Of a DNA stretch of 64,000 nucleotides, positions 50,942 to 60,856 are shown piece after piece. Origin of the DNA: Linnemannia schmuckeri (taxonomy: Eukaryota > Mortierellomycota > Mortierellomycetes > Mortierellales > Mortierellaceae); assembly GCA_029449235.1 (NCBI GenBank), contig JANATG010000001.1, positions 3,720,001-3,784,000 on the forward strand, given 5' to 3'. How positions within the stretch are numbered: position 1 is the stretch's first letter; every line of letters starts with the position of its first letter. The notes below the pieces were generated by a model, which saw only the letters and a program-made list of their open reading frames with translations, had not been told where the DNA came from and ran no database searches. The position numbers and the translations under genes are program-made.

Positions 50942-51088
50942 CCATTCTACCTCCGCGGTAGGGGAAAAAAAACCAAAAAGAAGAACTCGTGGCTGCCGTT
51001 TTCAACCCAGTAAAGGGCGAATCGTCCGGATGTAGGATCGGACAGTTTAGACAGTTGTTAAGGTCATAGTTCTCTATTGCAATTAAGC

Positions 51089-51159
51089 TGCGTGGTCCGG
51101 GAATCGAACCCGGGTCTACCGCGTGGCAGGCGGTAATTATACCACTAAACCAACCACGC
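51089..51159 (-). tRNA. tRNA-Gly (anticodon GCC)
   Basis: Read on the minus strand the sequence starts GCGTGGTTGG and ends CGGACCACGC plus discriminator A. It forms a perfect 7-bp acceptor stem (GCGTGGT/ACCACGC), a D-arm with GGTTTAGTGGTAT, an anticodon stem with loop CTGCCAC (anticodon GCC) and a T-arm with GGGTTCGATTCCC. No intron; 71 nt with the discriminator base. Box A and box B promoters are intact. It sits between the MITE-like element and the retroelement nest; tRNA neighbourhoods often collect mobile DNA. Confidence 0.97.
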
Positions 51160-51277
51160 TTGTAATTATTGATGGAAGGTAAAGTTTTCGGTGGTCCATG
51201 TATCAGATGAAGACAACGTAGAATATTGTCATGTGACTTTACCCCTTAATCTGGTTACTATCCGATACACTGGCAGT

Positions 51278-51718
51278 GTTGTGGACCGGACTGGGCGGGC
51301 GAGCCCACCAAGTTGGTAAAGCTTCCCCCTCTCAGCGCGAGGGTCGTGGGTTCAGACCTACGAAGATACGCTCAATTAGGATTTGACGGTATTGCGCTAG
51401 TCTCCCCTGTCCAGGAGGCCTGAGATGAAATAGTTCTCAGACGCACACAAGTGCATGGACAGAGTGAGTATGCCCACTATATGGCTACGTAACTCTGGTG
51501 ATGAGCCAGTCGGAATGCCGTGTGGAGCCTGCCAACAACGGCGGACCGCTTAGACCAACCTTTCCAGTGCTCAAGTACATTCTGTCGGGTAACCGGCTTC
51601 CTGCACAAGCATACTAAAATGCCTCTGTGCAAAATAAGTACGCGCACCTAGTTAAGACTTAGATTAAAAAAAATATCGTGTACTGCACAGATAGGCCATG
51701 TCAGAGGCAATTCTAGAA

Positions 51719-51752
<34 letters not shown>

Positions 51753-51875
51753 GTGGACCGGACTGCGACTGGTGGATGGCTCTTGGAAGAGTTTGGTATG
51801 TAGCTCCTTTCACTATCGAATGCCTTTCTTGGGCTCTTCACTGGAGAAATAAAATTGCGTACGAAAAAAAAAAAA
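51278..51875 (+). mobile_element. 5'-truncated LINE 3' tail, split by the SINE
   Basis: After removing the SINE, 51278-51293 plus 51766-51875 make a ~126-base copy of the LINE 3' UTR (GGACCGGACTG…GAGTTTGGTATGTAG…GGAGAAATAAAATTGCGTACG, then poly-A), homologous to the tails near 54200-54320 and 54470-54603. It has its own perfect 15-bp target duplication CGATACACTGGCAGT (51263-51277 and 51876-51890), showing insertion by target-primed reverse transcription into the older LINE sequence that resumes at 51891. Confidence 0.85.
51294..51749 (+). mobile_element. tRNA-derived SINE with poly-A tail
   Basis: ~455 bases. The head is tRNA-like: A-box-like TTGGTAAAGC, a pairing CCCTC/GAGGG anticodon-type stem, and B-box-like GGTTCAGACCT. 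A ~330-base unique body follows, then AGAAATAAAA and a ~30-A tail. It is flanked by a perfect 16-bp target duplication GTTGTGGACCGGACTG (51278-51293 and 51750-51765). The target is the 3' UTR of a LINE copy. Its AGAAATAAAA end also occurs in the LINE 3' end, which fits mobilisation by that LINE's machinery (inference). Confidence 0.85.
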
Positions 51876-51890
51876 CGATACACTGGCAGT

Positions 51891-54133
51891 CGCCCTCGGA
51901 TGCCCTGCGAGACCAAGAGGCTTCAGGCGAAGAACACCACCAAGTATGACGCCCTCAGAGCTCAGTATCGGAAGCAACTTGCTAAGAGACCGCAAGACCT
52001 AACCGCCATGCTGTCCAACGTCGACCATGACGCTATCAATGCAGCTGCGCGTGTTCAGTCTGTTGCTAGTCGACGCAAGACCGTTGCCCTTGGAATACGT
52101 CGCCGAGCCACCGAGGCTGTCAATGAGTACCGGACTCGCCACCTTGATTCTCTCCGCTCGGATATGAAAACCAGACTGAACAGAGCAGCAGTGGAATCTC
52201 GTTTACAGGAATCCCTTCGAGCCAGAAAGCAACAGGAAGCAGAAGCACTTTGTCTTCAGCACTACTCTGTTGTCTCACGCTTGCAAGAGTCCCTCCGCGA
52301 CAGGAAACAACAGCAGCAACAGGAAAAAAGGCTTACCGTCTTCACCATCGCTCGGTCGTCTCTCGCCTAAAGAAGACGATGCCCCGGCCCAAGAAGACTC
52401 AACCACTACGCAAATCAGCCTTTGACACAACCTCGAACTTCCCTTTGCAAGAACGGTACCGAGTCCAACCGCTCGCAGCATCAGGCCCCCTCACCACAAC
52501 ATTCGGCCCACTTTGTCTCTCACCGGCGGAAGCAGCGTCCATGCGAACAATACAGGACACACCAGTAGACAACTCCACCCCCCGAGTTTTGTACTCGGAT
52601 GGATCTCTTCTAAACTCAGGAACATCCGACGTGTCACTGGCTTTTGGAGTGGTGGACCTTACTCAGGACAATCCCCTGACAGTACAAGGACGAACGGACG
52701 GTCATGCATCCTCGGCCAAGTCTGAGCTCATGGGCTTACTAGCCGCAGTCCTGTCAGCACCTCCGGAACAAAACATTGTGGTCAAACTGGACAATCAGTC
52801 GGTGGTGGAACAGTATCATCATATGGTGAAGAATCGTCAAGATGCCTTACCGAGGAAACGATTCAGGAGCACTTATGCGGGTATCTGGGCGGTATTATGG
52901 CAGGTTGTGGAATCTCGGCCAGGCGAAGTCGAAGTGGTATGGATCAAGGGACACAACAACATTCAAGGAAATGAGCTAGCGGATCAGGCGGCAAAGGCGG
53001 CAGCACAGAGTGTTACGGTGCCTTTGGTGGTGGATCTTACTCAGCAGACGGACATCACGAGCTTTGCACATTGCAATGGCGGGCTTGTCGAAATCGATCT
53101 GCGACAGCTCCTTAAACAACAATCGACAATCCGCCATCATCAAGTCTGGATATCACAAAGACGGGTCAAGAGGGCGATCTCGGACATTGACGATGTGGAA
53201 TGGAGTTCGACCTTGGCCCATGTCCATGACAGACGCGCCGTCTTCACCTTTTACAGCAACAGCAAGGACTCCCACCAACGAACACATCATATCAAGAAGC
53301 TGCATGGAATGTTGCCAACATTGAACTCCATGCAGGCTCGAAAGCCTGATTTGTACTCAACCTGCCTGTGTCGACAACGTGAGCAGGAGGAGGAAGACAA
53401 TGAGCACGTCTGGAGATGCCCCTCTACTGTTGAGACAACCACTGCAATATGGAAGGAGGTCATGGGCAAGATTGATGAATGGGGCGTTCAGGCAACAAAT
53501 AGCTACAATGCCGCCAGGAAGCGTGAACACAAGCGAGCAACTGACAATGGTCGTCAAGCACCACGGCCAGTACCCATATACTGGCAGTCCCCCTCGGATG
53601 CGGATCATATTCGGGGATTCTCTTCTATCGGTGGAGCTCGAGCCGTGCACAGCGGTAGTCCTGCTCCCGATCGTGATGAAAACCCCAAGTGGCACGTTTC
53701 GGACCTTCTTTGCGGAATCACCCCCAAGAGCATGTTGACTGAGTGGTCCTCGGCCTTCAGGACCCCACGGTCCATTGCCAAGACGGTCCTTCACAAGTTT
53801 ATTGGCTACCTGGAGACGCAGGCCTCAGAACTGATCTGGAAACCCCGATGCTCCACGACGATCGCGTGGGAGCAGATGCAAGGTATCTCTACCAAGGACA
53901 AAACATTCAAGTACACAGGTCCCCGAGGTGACTGGAGTCGAGGATACGGTTACATCACGCGTGATGGGTTCTGCCCGTGTGGCGCTTCGCTAGCCACACA
54001 TGAGGATCGAACCTGCCCTGGAGCGACCAAGGAACCACGCGCAGCTGATGAGCGGCTGTTGGATAGTCTGTTGGGAAGGAGGAAATTGGCATTGATGGAG
54101 AGGATGGGAAGAATCCCCTTCATTCGTATCTAG
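51891..54133 (+). pseudogene. LINE ORF2 remnant: RNase H and C-terminal Cys/His region
   Basis: Two overlapping frames. The first (to 52370) encodes a basic, repetitive stretch in which SVVSRLQESLRDRKQ-like units recur. The second (from ~52330 to 54133) continues with HRSVVSRLKK, so a 1-base frameshift near the CAG-rich stretch at ~52310-52330 breaks the ORF. RNase H follows with its four acidic residues visible: YSDGS (Asp at 52598), KSELMGL (Glu), VKLDNQS (Asp) and GNELADQAAK (Asp). Downstream are CLCRQ…HVWRC and CPCG…H…C, Cys/His arrangements typical of LINE ORF2 C-termini. It is a retroelement remnant, not a host gene. Confidence 0.85.
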
Positions 54134-54320
54134 TTTTATTTTGTCTTCCGTTTTTGCTGTGAAGAGCAGCGACAATTGTTGCGCAGAGCCAGGCTCCGGG
54201 TCGGACTGTGACTGGCGGATGGTGTACTGAAGAGTTTGGTCTGTAGTCCCCTTTACTTCCAAATGCCTCCTTTGTACTGTTTGTCAGAGAAATAAAATTG
54301 TGTACAAAAAAAAAAAAAAA
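51891..54320 (+). mobile_element. LINE (non-LTR retrotransposon), 5'-truncated copy
   Basis: The older, larger LINE copy. It keeps a C-terminal portion of ORF2 with RNase H and Cys/His motifs (separate entry), a ~190-base 3' UTR, AGAAATAAAATTGTGTAC, and a ~15-A tail at 54306-54320. Endonuclease and reverse transcriptase domains are absent. RNase H downstream of the (missing) RT places it in an I- or Tad1-like group. Its left end is uncertain: it may begin near 51263, where the younger tail inserted. Confidence 0.85.
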
Positions 54321-54331
54321 AGATAAAACGA

Positions 54332-54603
54332 TGAGCGGTTGCTGGATAGTTTGTTGGGAAGGACGAGATTGTCATTAATGGAGAGGATGGGAAGAATTCC
54401 TTTTCTTCGTGTTTAGTTTTATTTTCTTCTATTGAAGCTGTGAGGAGCAGCGGCAATTGTTGCGCAGAGCCAGATTGTGGACCAGACTGCAATTAGCGAA
54501 TAATTCTTGGAAGAGTTTGATATGTAGTCCCCTTTCACTATCAAATGTCTCCCTTGGGCTTTCCACTGGAGAAATAAAATTGCGTACGAAAAAAAAAAAA
54601 AAA
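54332..54603 (+). mobile_element. Second, tandem LINE 3'-end copy
   Basis: Starts GATGAGCGG, matching the end of the LINE ORF at ~54048, and runs through the same 3' UTR to GAGAAATAAAATTGCGTACG and poly-A (~54587-54603). It follows the tail of the first copy after only ~11 bases. The two 3' ends differ by many substitutions, so they come from different source elements or are old. No clear target duplication was found. Confidence 0.8.
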
Positions 54604-55078
54604 AACCCCCAATTTGGTGGCCATTTGTTGTAAAACGCATTAAGCGAGGATAGGAGATAAATTACTGTGTAATAGGAGCTTGAGAGGAAAGATACTTTGA
54701 GAAGTTGCCTTTAAGTGGATTCCTTCATTCTAAAGGAGATTATACTCAAGGAGAAAGGAAGAGGGAGTTGGTATTATCATACTCCATCATTACGAGCAAA
54801 ACAGGTACGAGGCTGGACATGGAGAGGAACTGTTGTTAGGTAATATTGGCTTCCTTCCACTCATCTCCCTTTTTTGGATCCTTTACACGCATCCAAGCGA
54901 AAGTCGCTTATCTGACCCTTCACTTTCTGTCATTATGGGTACCGTGCAAGCGCGTCTTTAGCACCAACGGCGTCCATAGATAAACTGCAGCCTCCACCCT
55001 TCTCTCTCCCCATTAGCTATCCCTCTCCGGCAGCAGTTTTAATGCATCTTTTTTCTCCGCTTTTTTTGGTGCCTTCCA

Positions 55079-55125
<47 letters not shown>

Positions 55126-55213
55126 CGTACGTAGTGTCTTCGCCTGTAACAGATAAACACACACAATAAACAAACATAGGCATACACAGAATATATAACA
55201 GAGGCATAAAACG
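54604..55213. other. Intergenic region with poly-T tract
   Basis: 610 bases without a gene except a 45-base poly-T tract at 55081-55125 and an A/T-rich TATATAA at ~55189-55195, just before the small ORF at 55214. Nothing else recognised. Confidence 0.4.
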
Positions 55214-55381
55214 ATGAAGCTCATCGCCACTATCCTTGTAGCGCTTTCCATGGTTGCACTCACCGCCACTGCAGGTTCTCCTCCTCCTTCCAGTCCTTAT
55301 CATGCCAGCGTGATGGAGAAACGAGTTGGTCGTTTTGCTCTCACCTTGGTCAGCACTACAACTCAACTCGAATTGAATTGA
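55214..55381 (+). CDS. Small secreted protein, possibly frameshifted
   Basis: 55 aa starting with a textbook signal peptide (MKLIATILVALSMVALTATA) followed by GSPPPSSPYHASVMEKR. MEKR resembles a dibasic (Kex2-like) processing site. The frame stops at TGA 55379. The +1 frame immediately downstream (55377-55556) stays open for 59 codons with normal-looking composition (SFLRDSPSTTPSTT…RKRAEWTREVLAKH…KEDNKL), so the ancestral product was probably ~115 aa and a frameshift near 55375 truncated it, unless an intron was missed. TATATAA lies ~20 bases upstream. Family unknown. Confidence 0.45.
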   Translation: MKLIATILVALSMVALTATAGSPPPSSPYHASVMEKRVGRFALTLVSTTTQLELN

Positions 55382-55556
55382 AGCGGTATCGTTCCTTCGT
55401 GATTCTCCTTCCACCACTCCTTCCACCACTATTGCGACAAGACTGATTATCGTCATCGGTCCTGGCGGCATGAGGAAGCGCGCTGAATGGACTCGAGAAG
55501 TGCTAGCCAAGCATACCACCACCCCTGATCCATTGAAGGAGGATAACAAGCTGTGA

Positions 55557-55801
55557 GGAGAAGGGGGGGAGAAGGGGACAACCACAACAACGTATTTTCT
55601 CATCAATGTTTTTTAGTCTTACCAGCAATTAAACGATCCGTGTACAAAAAAAGCGTCAGTTTCAGTTGCATTTCATTGAATGGCCCGTGGTGATCGACAA
55701 GTGCACAGATAGTCGCGTTTTTTCTTGATATCATACGGGTTTTGTGCCGCAAAACGTCACTTTATGTTTTTAGTGCTGACTGCATAAAGTTAAAAAGCGG
55801 C

Positions 55802-55838
<37 letters not shown>

Positions 55839-55999
55839 ACGTTGAATGGAGCCGCTTTCTCAACACTCGTTTCTTTTGCTACATCTCTCTCGTCCTTTTA
55901 TTCATTTATTCATTCATTCTTTACATCAACTCTCTCCATCTGCACTAACAAGAAGCAACAGCAACAATAGCAACAGCATTAATACTAAAGACGTTGTGC
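55557..55999. other. Intergenic region with poly-T tract
   Basis: 443 bases. Contains a 34-base poly-T (55804-55837) followed by a CT-rich leader and CAACAGCAACAATAGCAAC just before the F-box-like ORF. No gene is supported. Confidence 0.5.
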
Positions 56000-57664
56000 A
56001 TGAGCCTTCCAGAGACGTACAGGATCACACCCGCCTCAGCCCGTAACCTACCACCCATCCTCGACTCCTTCCTCCTCTTCCTGGACCCGACAGCCTGCTC
56101 TCTGGTCTGCAGAGGATGGAGCAACATATTCCGAGACCTAATTTGGTATACTCTTACCTTCAAGTACTGCGATTACCAGTGTCTTCTCCTACCAAGCAAT
56201 CCTCCTTCCTCCATGGAACTCCTCTTTCTTGCTCAGGCCAAGTATATCCGAGACTTGACCTTCTAGGACCGGTACGGTCTTGGGCCTATCGTGACCCTTG
56301 TCGATAACCAGAACAAGAACAGGAAAGAACAAGCCAAGTTTTATGTTCATGGACAGGATTATCGACCGACAACGACTAATCTGTATCAGAACCAATTGAA
56401 GCGTCTGGCCTTTCTCGATTGGAGCCCTCCTCACGCTTTCGTGCTCCGGTCAACCTGGACAAACTTTTCGGAGGCTGTGGAGCTCATGAGAAAGAACAAT
56501 GAGTCTCTGCAGTCGGTCGAGTTTTCTTTTTTCCTCTCAAACAAATCGTGGTGGTGCAACGGCACACAGCATCATCTCCTGAACAGCCACATGAATGCCA
56601 CAGCGAAGAGCCTGACAAGTCTTGTCCTCAAGGATCCCTCGGTGAAGATGCGTGTCGCCTCGCTGTTCAAGCTCCTAATCAATGTTCCAGACCAGCTTCA
56701 GGTCTTGAGGATCGAACATCTTATCGAAGCAACTTCCCTTTACTCCCCGGACGACCATCTTCATCGGTGGAACCTGGACCGCACTACCTGGAATATGACC
56801 AGAACACCCCGTCCAGAGAATCCATGCAACTTGGATGAGTGCAACTGTCGATGTATCACCCATCTGATGGAGATCTGGTCCAACACCACGCCGACCCAGA
56901 ACCGTGTCCTGGCGCTATTTGCTATCACCAACACCCAGCAATCGCGGCCCGTCGTGATGCCCTTCCTGACATATCGCTGCCCAAACCTCCGATCGATTAA
57001 AATCAAGGATCCAGGTTTGATGCCATTCGCCACCTAGAATCATGCACCCAGCGCGAGCCAGTTCCCAGACCTACGACACCTAGAACTGGACGGGATCCGC
57101 CCAAGCGAGAGGAGGGGGATGCTGAGCATGTTTCCAGTCTACAAAGTTCTCTTTTCGGAGGAAACATTCCCCGTCCTAGAGTCGCTTACCATCTCTGCCG
57201 CCTCGGATACGGTCGGTGATGTGCCTCAGTTTGTAGCGATGCTTTTAGAGAGATATGCCAAGATGCTCAAGACGGTCCGATGGTTAGGGTCTGCCGGTGG
57301 GGTCAACGAGAGATTGGATCTGCAATGGTTTTTGAGCGCGTGCCCGAACTTGGAGCGAGTCGAGATTACGAGGGACTATCGCTTCTGTAGCTCTGGATAG
57401 GCTGCCGTGGGCACTGTCGTCATCAAACAACCTTCAATTATTTTTGATATGTCACTGGCAATAGGACTCACTCACATGTCACGACTACGCAAACTCCAGG
57501 CACTGAACATATCCCGGATCCACGGCCACAATATCCAAGAACCCGAACTCGAGTGGATGAAGACCCACTTGACCGAGGTGAAGCTTTTCCAAAGGGTTAA
57601 GAAGCAAAAGGCTTGTTGCGTGGTTGGAGGTGAATTGGCCACGGTTGAATGTGAGGCGATGTAA
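56000..57664 (+). pseudogene. F-box-like gene interrupted by three in-frame TAG codons
   Basis: ATG 56000 opens a 554-codon frame ending at TAA 57662-57664, with no frameshift but TAG at 56264-56266, 57035-57037 and 57398-57400 (codons 89, 346, 467). Coding character continues across each: an F-box-like start (LPPILDSFLLFLDPTACSLVCRGWSNIFRDLIW), then leucine-rich segments (LKRLAFLDWS, LQSVEFSFFL, LTSLVLKD, CPNLRSIKIKDPG, LRHLELDGI, CPNLERVEI). F-box/LRR proteins are SCF ubiquitin-ligase adaptors and form large, fast-evolving families in Mortierella-type fungi. TAG sits where acceptor sites would be (TTCTAG, ACCTAG, GGATAG), but I found no matching donors. Most likely a recent pseudogene. Confidence 0.75.
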
Positions 57665-57945
57665 TTGTTGGGTTGAGGCGAGAATGAGTGATTGGAAGGT
57701 GTATTGATCTCTTCAGAAATAAGAAATGAATGGGTTTGTATCACCGCTAGGTCGAACCTTCAGACTTTATTTCATTTTTTTTTTTTTTTGTTCAAGTTCT
57801 CGCATATGCTCAGCAGTTCTATTGCTTCTTGCCAATTTGCTTTGTAAGCAGTTACTTTGTCATTTTGCTGTTGGGGGTTTCATTATGGGACAAGCAGGCA
57901 GACAGACAGACAGACAGATGTCTACGCTTGTTTTTTTTTTCTTTT
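57665..57945. repeat. Short intergenic region with (CAGA)n repeat
   Basis: Between the F-box pseudogene and the thiolase stop. (CAGA)n at 57896-57918 and a T10 run lie in the probable 3' UTR of the minus-strand thiolase gene. Confidence 0.6.
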
Positions 57946-59988
57946 TTACTCTCGCTCCTGTAAAAACATGTATGCGGGATAGAGAAGAAAAAAGCAAAAA
58001 TAAAAGGTCAGTTCAGGCAATTAATTAGATTCGCATTCAAACATGCATGAGAGGGACCTGACAAGATCTCCAAAAACTTACAAAGATGGCGGCCATGCCC
58101 ATGCCGGAACCGATACACATAGTCGTCAAGCCGAGTCTCTTGTTCTGGCTCTTCAAGATTGGGAAAAGAGTCGCAATCTGACGCGCGCCCGTACATCCCA
58201 GAGCTAAAGTAAGTCCGCCAATCATGAAAAGATAAAACCGAGAGTGTTAAAAAGACGTTCCAATTCCTTATATCCAGCATTCGAACAATCCAAAGCGAAG
58301 AAAAGAACTAGTAAAGGACACAACAAACAAGGATATGACAAAGTGAGGAACGTACGGTGTCCGAGGGCGATGGCACCGCCATTCAAGTTAATCTTGTTCT
58401 CGTCCAGGCCTAGCGTCTCGATCACATAGACGGCCTGAGAAGCAAACGCCTCATTCAACTCAAACACATCAATATCCTGAATCGCCACACCGGCCTTTTC
58501 GCAGACCGCAGGGATGGCAACCGCAGGGCCGACGCCCATAATCCTACGCATTAATAAAACAACAGCAGGGCATTGCATCGCATAACGTCAGAATAGTTGA
58601 TGCCAACCAAAGAGGGTAACCTACATCACGTTCAGATGAGCGATTTTTTCAAAACCATGAACCTGGTCTTGATTTCATGATATCAAGTAGTCTCTTTACC
58701 TGGGAGGCACGCCCTGGACGGCAGAGGCGACATACTTGCCCAAAATCGGCAACCCCAGTCGCTGAGCAGTCTTGCGTTTCATCAACAGCACAGCTGCAGC
58801 GCCATCTGAGACCTGAGACGCACTCCCCGCAGTCGTGAGTCCTCCAAACGCCGGCTTGAGTTTCGAAAGAGACTCTTCGGTAACACCATCTCGGACGCCA
58901 TCATCGTGGGCGACGGTGATGGAGTGGGGTTTCCCGTCGGCATCGAGGATGGTGGTCTTGACGGGGATGATTTCACTTGTAAATTTTCCTTCCTTTTGGG
59001 CTTTGGCGGCTTTTTGGAAGGATCGGGCTGAGAATGCGTCTTGACGCTTGCGGTCAATATTGTAGTCACTTGCTACGTTCTCTGACGTGATTCTATATTG
59101 GACGTTGATTGCGGAAAAGAAGGGAAGAAGATAAGAAAAATAAGGGAACGTTCACCTTTAGTTTCCTGCTTCTTTTTGGTGACGGAAAAAAGTATTTTGC
59201 CCAAAACCTTAACGAACAAACATCATCAAACAGGACAAAGGTGAACAAAAACGGCACATACCCCATGGGCAAGTTGCAATCAGCAGCAGCCTGATTAGCA
59301 GCCGGGATAATCTCCGAAGTCCGGGGAGCCATAGCAGAGGGCCCATACCCCATCGTCATACTCTCAACACCTGCGCCAATTCCAATTTCAATCAACCCAG
59401 CCTGGATATGTGCCGCAATGTTAACAACCGCCTGAAGACCCGAGGAGCATTGACGGTTAGTGGTGTAGATGGAGGTCTTTTCGGGGAAACCAGAATAAAG
59501 GGCTGCCATGCGGGAGACGGTTGCGCCGCCGGAGGCTTGGAGGACGGTGCCGACACAGATGTCATCGACGATGGAGGGATCGATTTTTGTGCGATCTTTG
59601 ATCGCGATCAGGACTGCGGCCAAAAGATCCTCACTGATAATTTTTCCATGAATTTTACATGTGACAGAGGGAGTAGTTGGAGAACGGGTGAAGAGGATGT
59701 TAGTACACCGTTTGAACGCTTTTTTTTTTTCTATCGTTCATGCAAGAATAACAAACCAAAATAACAACGCGCAAAAAAAAAAGGGAGGGGAACTTACGGA
59801 ACGGTATCCTTGAAGGCTCCTTTCTTGCCACGCGTCATCGGGGTACGGACAGCATCAATAATGACAACATCGTCGGGCGACTTGACACCAATCTTGGTCG
59901 CGAGCGAAGTCGCAGCAGCCGCAGCAGTAGTGGCAGCAGTGGGCTGTCTGGCGAGATGGGAAGCGATTTGTGTGAGACGAGCAGCCAT
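57946..59988 (-). CDS. POT1: Peroxisomal 3-ketoacyl-CoA thiolase
   Basis: Last step of fatty-acid beta-oxidation: cleaves 3-ketoacyl-CoA to acetyl-CoA and a shortened acyl-CoA. Six exons on the minus strand (59988-59798, 59633-59262, 59092-58700, 58543-58356, 58203-58082, 57957-57946) give 425 aa. The N-terminus carries a PTS2 peroxisome signal RLTQIASHL (residues 4-12). Catalytic motifs: NRQCSSG (acylated Cys 126), [18 protein letters not shown] (His 381, restored by splicing) and [13 protein letters not shown] (Cys 411). The last exon is a 12-base micro-exon coding only Glu-Arg-Glu-stop, giving the AAIFERE end seen in this family. All catalytic residues are present. The PTS2 signal argues for the peroxisomal enzyme rather than cytosolic acetoacetyl-CoA thiolase. 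Confidence 0.94.
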
Positions 59989-60856
59989 GGTTGAAGTGGT
60001 AGTAGTAGTTGTTGAAAAGGACGAGAAGAATGTTAGAGAAGAAAAAAGAAGGCTGAGTTTGGACAAGCGGTGTGGGAAAGAACGTGAGGGATGGACTGTG
60101 CGTGAGTTGAAGAGGGGGTACAGCTGAGTTGAATACAGTAAGGTTTCTCTGTGTGCTGCAAATCAAAGAAGAAGTGGTTGATTGATGAAGAAAGAAGAAA
60201 GAAAAAGAAAAAAAAAAAAGATGAGTAGTGCCTTTTATGCTTTTCAAGAGGGATGAGCATGTGACGCATGAAGAGCCGAACAGCGACATTTCGCCCAAAT
60301 GCAAAGCCAAAAGAATGCGGGGTAACAGCAGAAGAAATGAACAAAGAGACAGAGAAAGGAAAAAAAGTCGCTTGGTCACTCTTCGGACCTCCGGGTGAAT
60401 TTGACCCGATCGACTCGATTTGTCAGACAATGGAGACAACACACACCTTAAATTTTCGCACGGGGGTGTATTCATCTTTCATCTTGATTCCGACAACGTG
60501 GAGAACAAAACCCTCAATCTGGTCATACCGGAATCCGAAAGAAAACAAAATAAAATAAAAAAAGGCATATTGATGGTGAGTGAAATGAGTGTGTATATGT
60601 AAGAGTGATCGACGATGATGAGACGCGATCCACTCGGCTTTGTGCCCGATGGTCGCGTTTTGATCTCTTCTTTTGACTTTATGTATCGCAAAATACAACA
60701 ACAATACATCACAGGACACAAAGCTGCGCTTTTGTTCCATCTTCCTGCTTGGCATATGAAAAAAAAAAGAATATTTCTTAGGTATGTTTATGATGGTAAC
60801 AAAAAAATGCAAGATGCAAAAATCGTATTATTAAGATGAAAAAAAAGAGAGAAAGA
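59989..60856. promoter_or_regulatory. Upstream region of thiolase / 3' flank of antiporter
   Basis: 868 bases. On the minus strand a CT-rich leader and an A/T-rich CATAAAAGG near 60231 could serve the thiolase. The other end holds the 3' UTR of the antiporter gene. ORFs here show no motif. Confidence 0.4.

Noticed and set aside
53570..53600. CTGGCAGTCCCCCTCGGATG resembling the sequence at 51881-51903
   Set aside because: As a target duplication it fails: it lies inside the LINE ORF (YWQSPSDAD). The similarity to the sequence beside the true 15-bp duplication more likely reflects related LINE sequence, so it was not used to set element borders.
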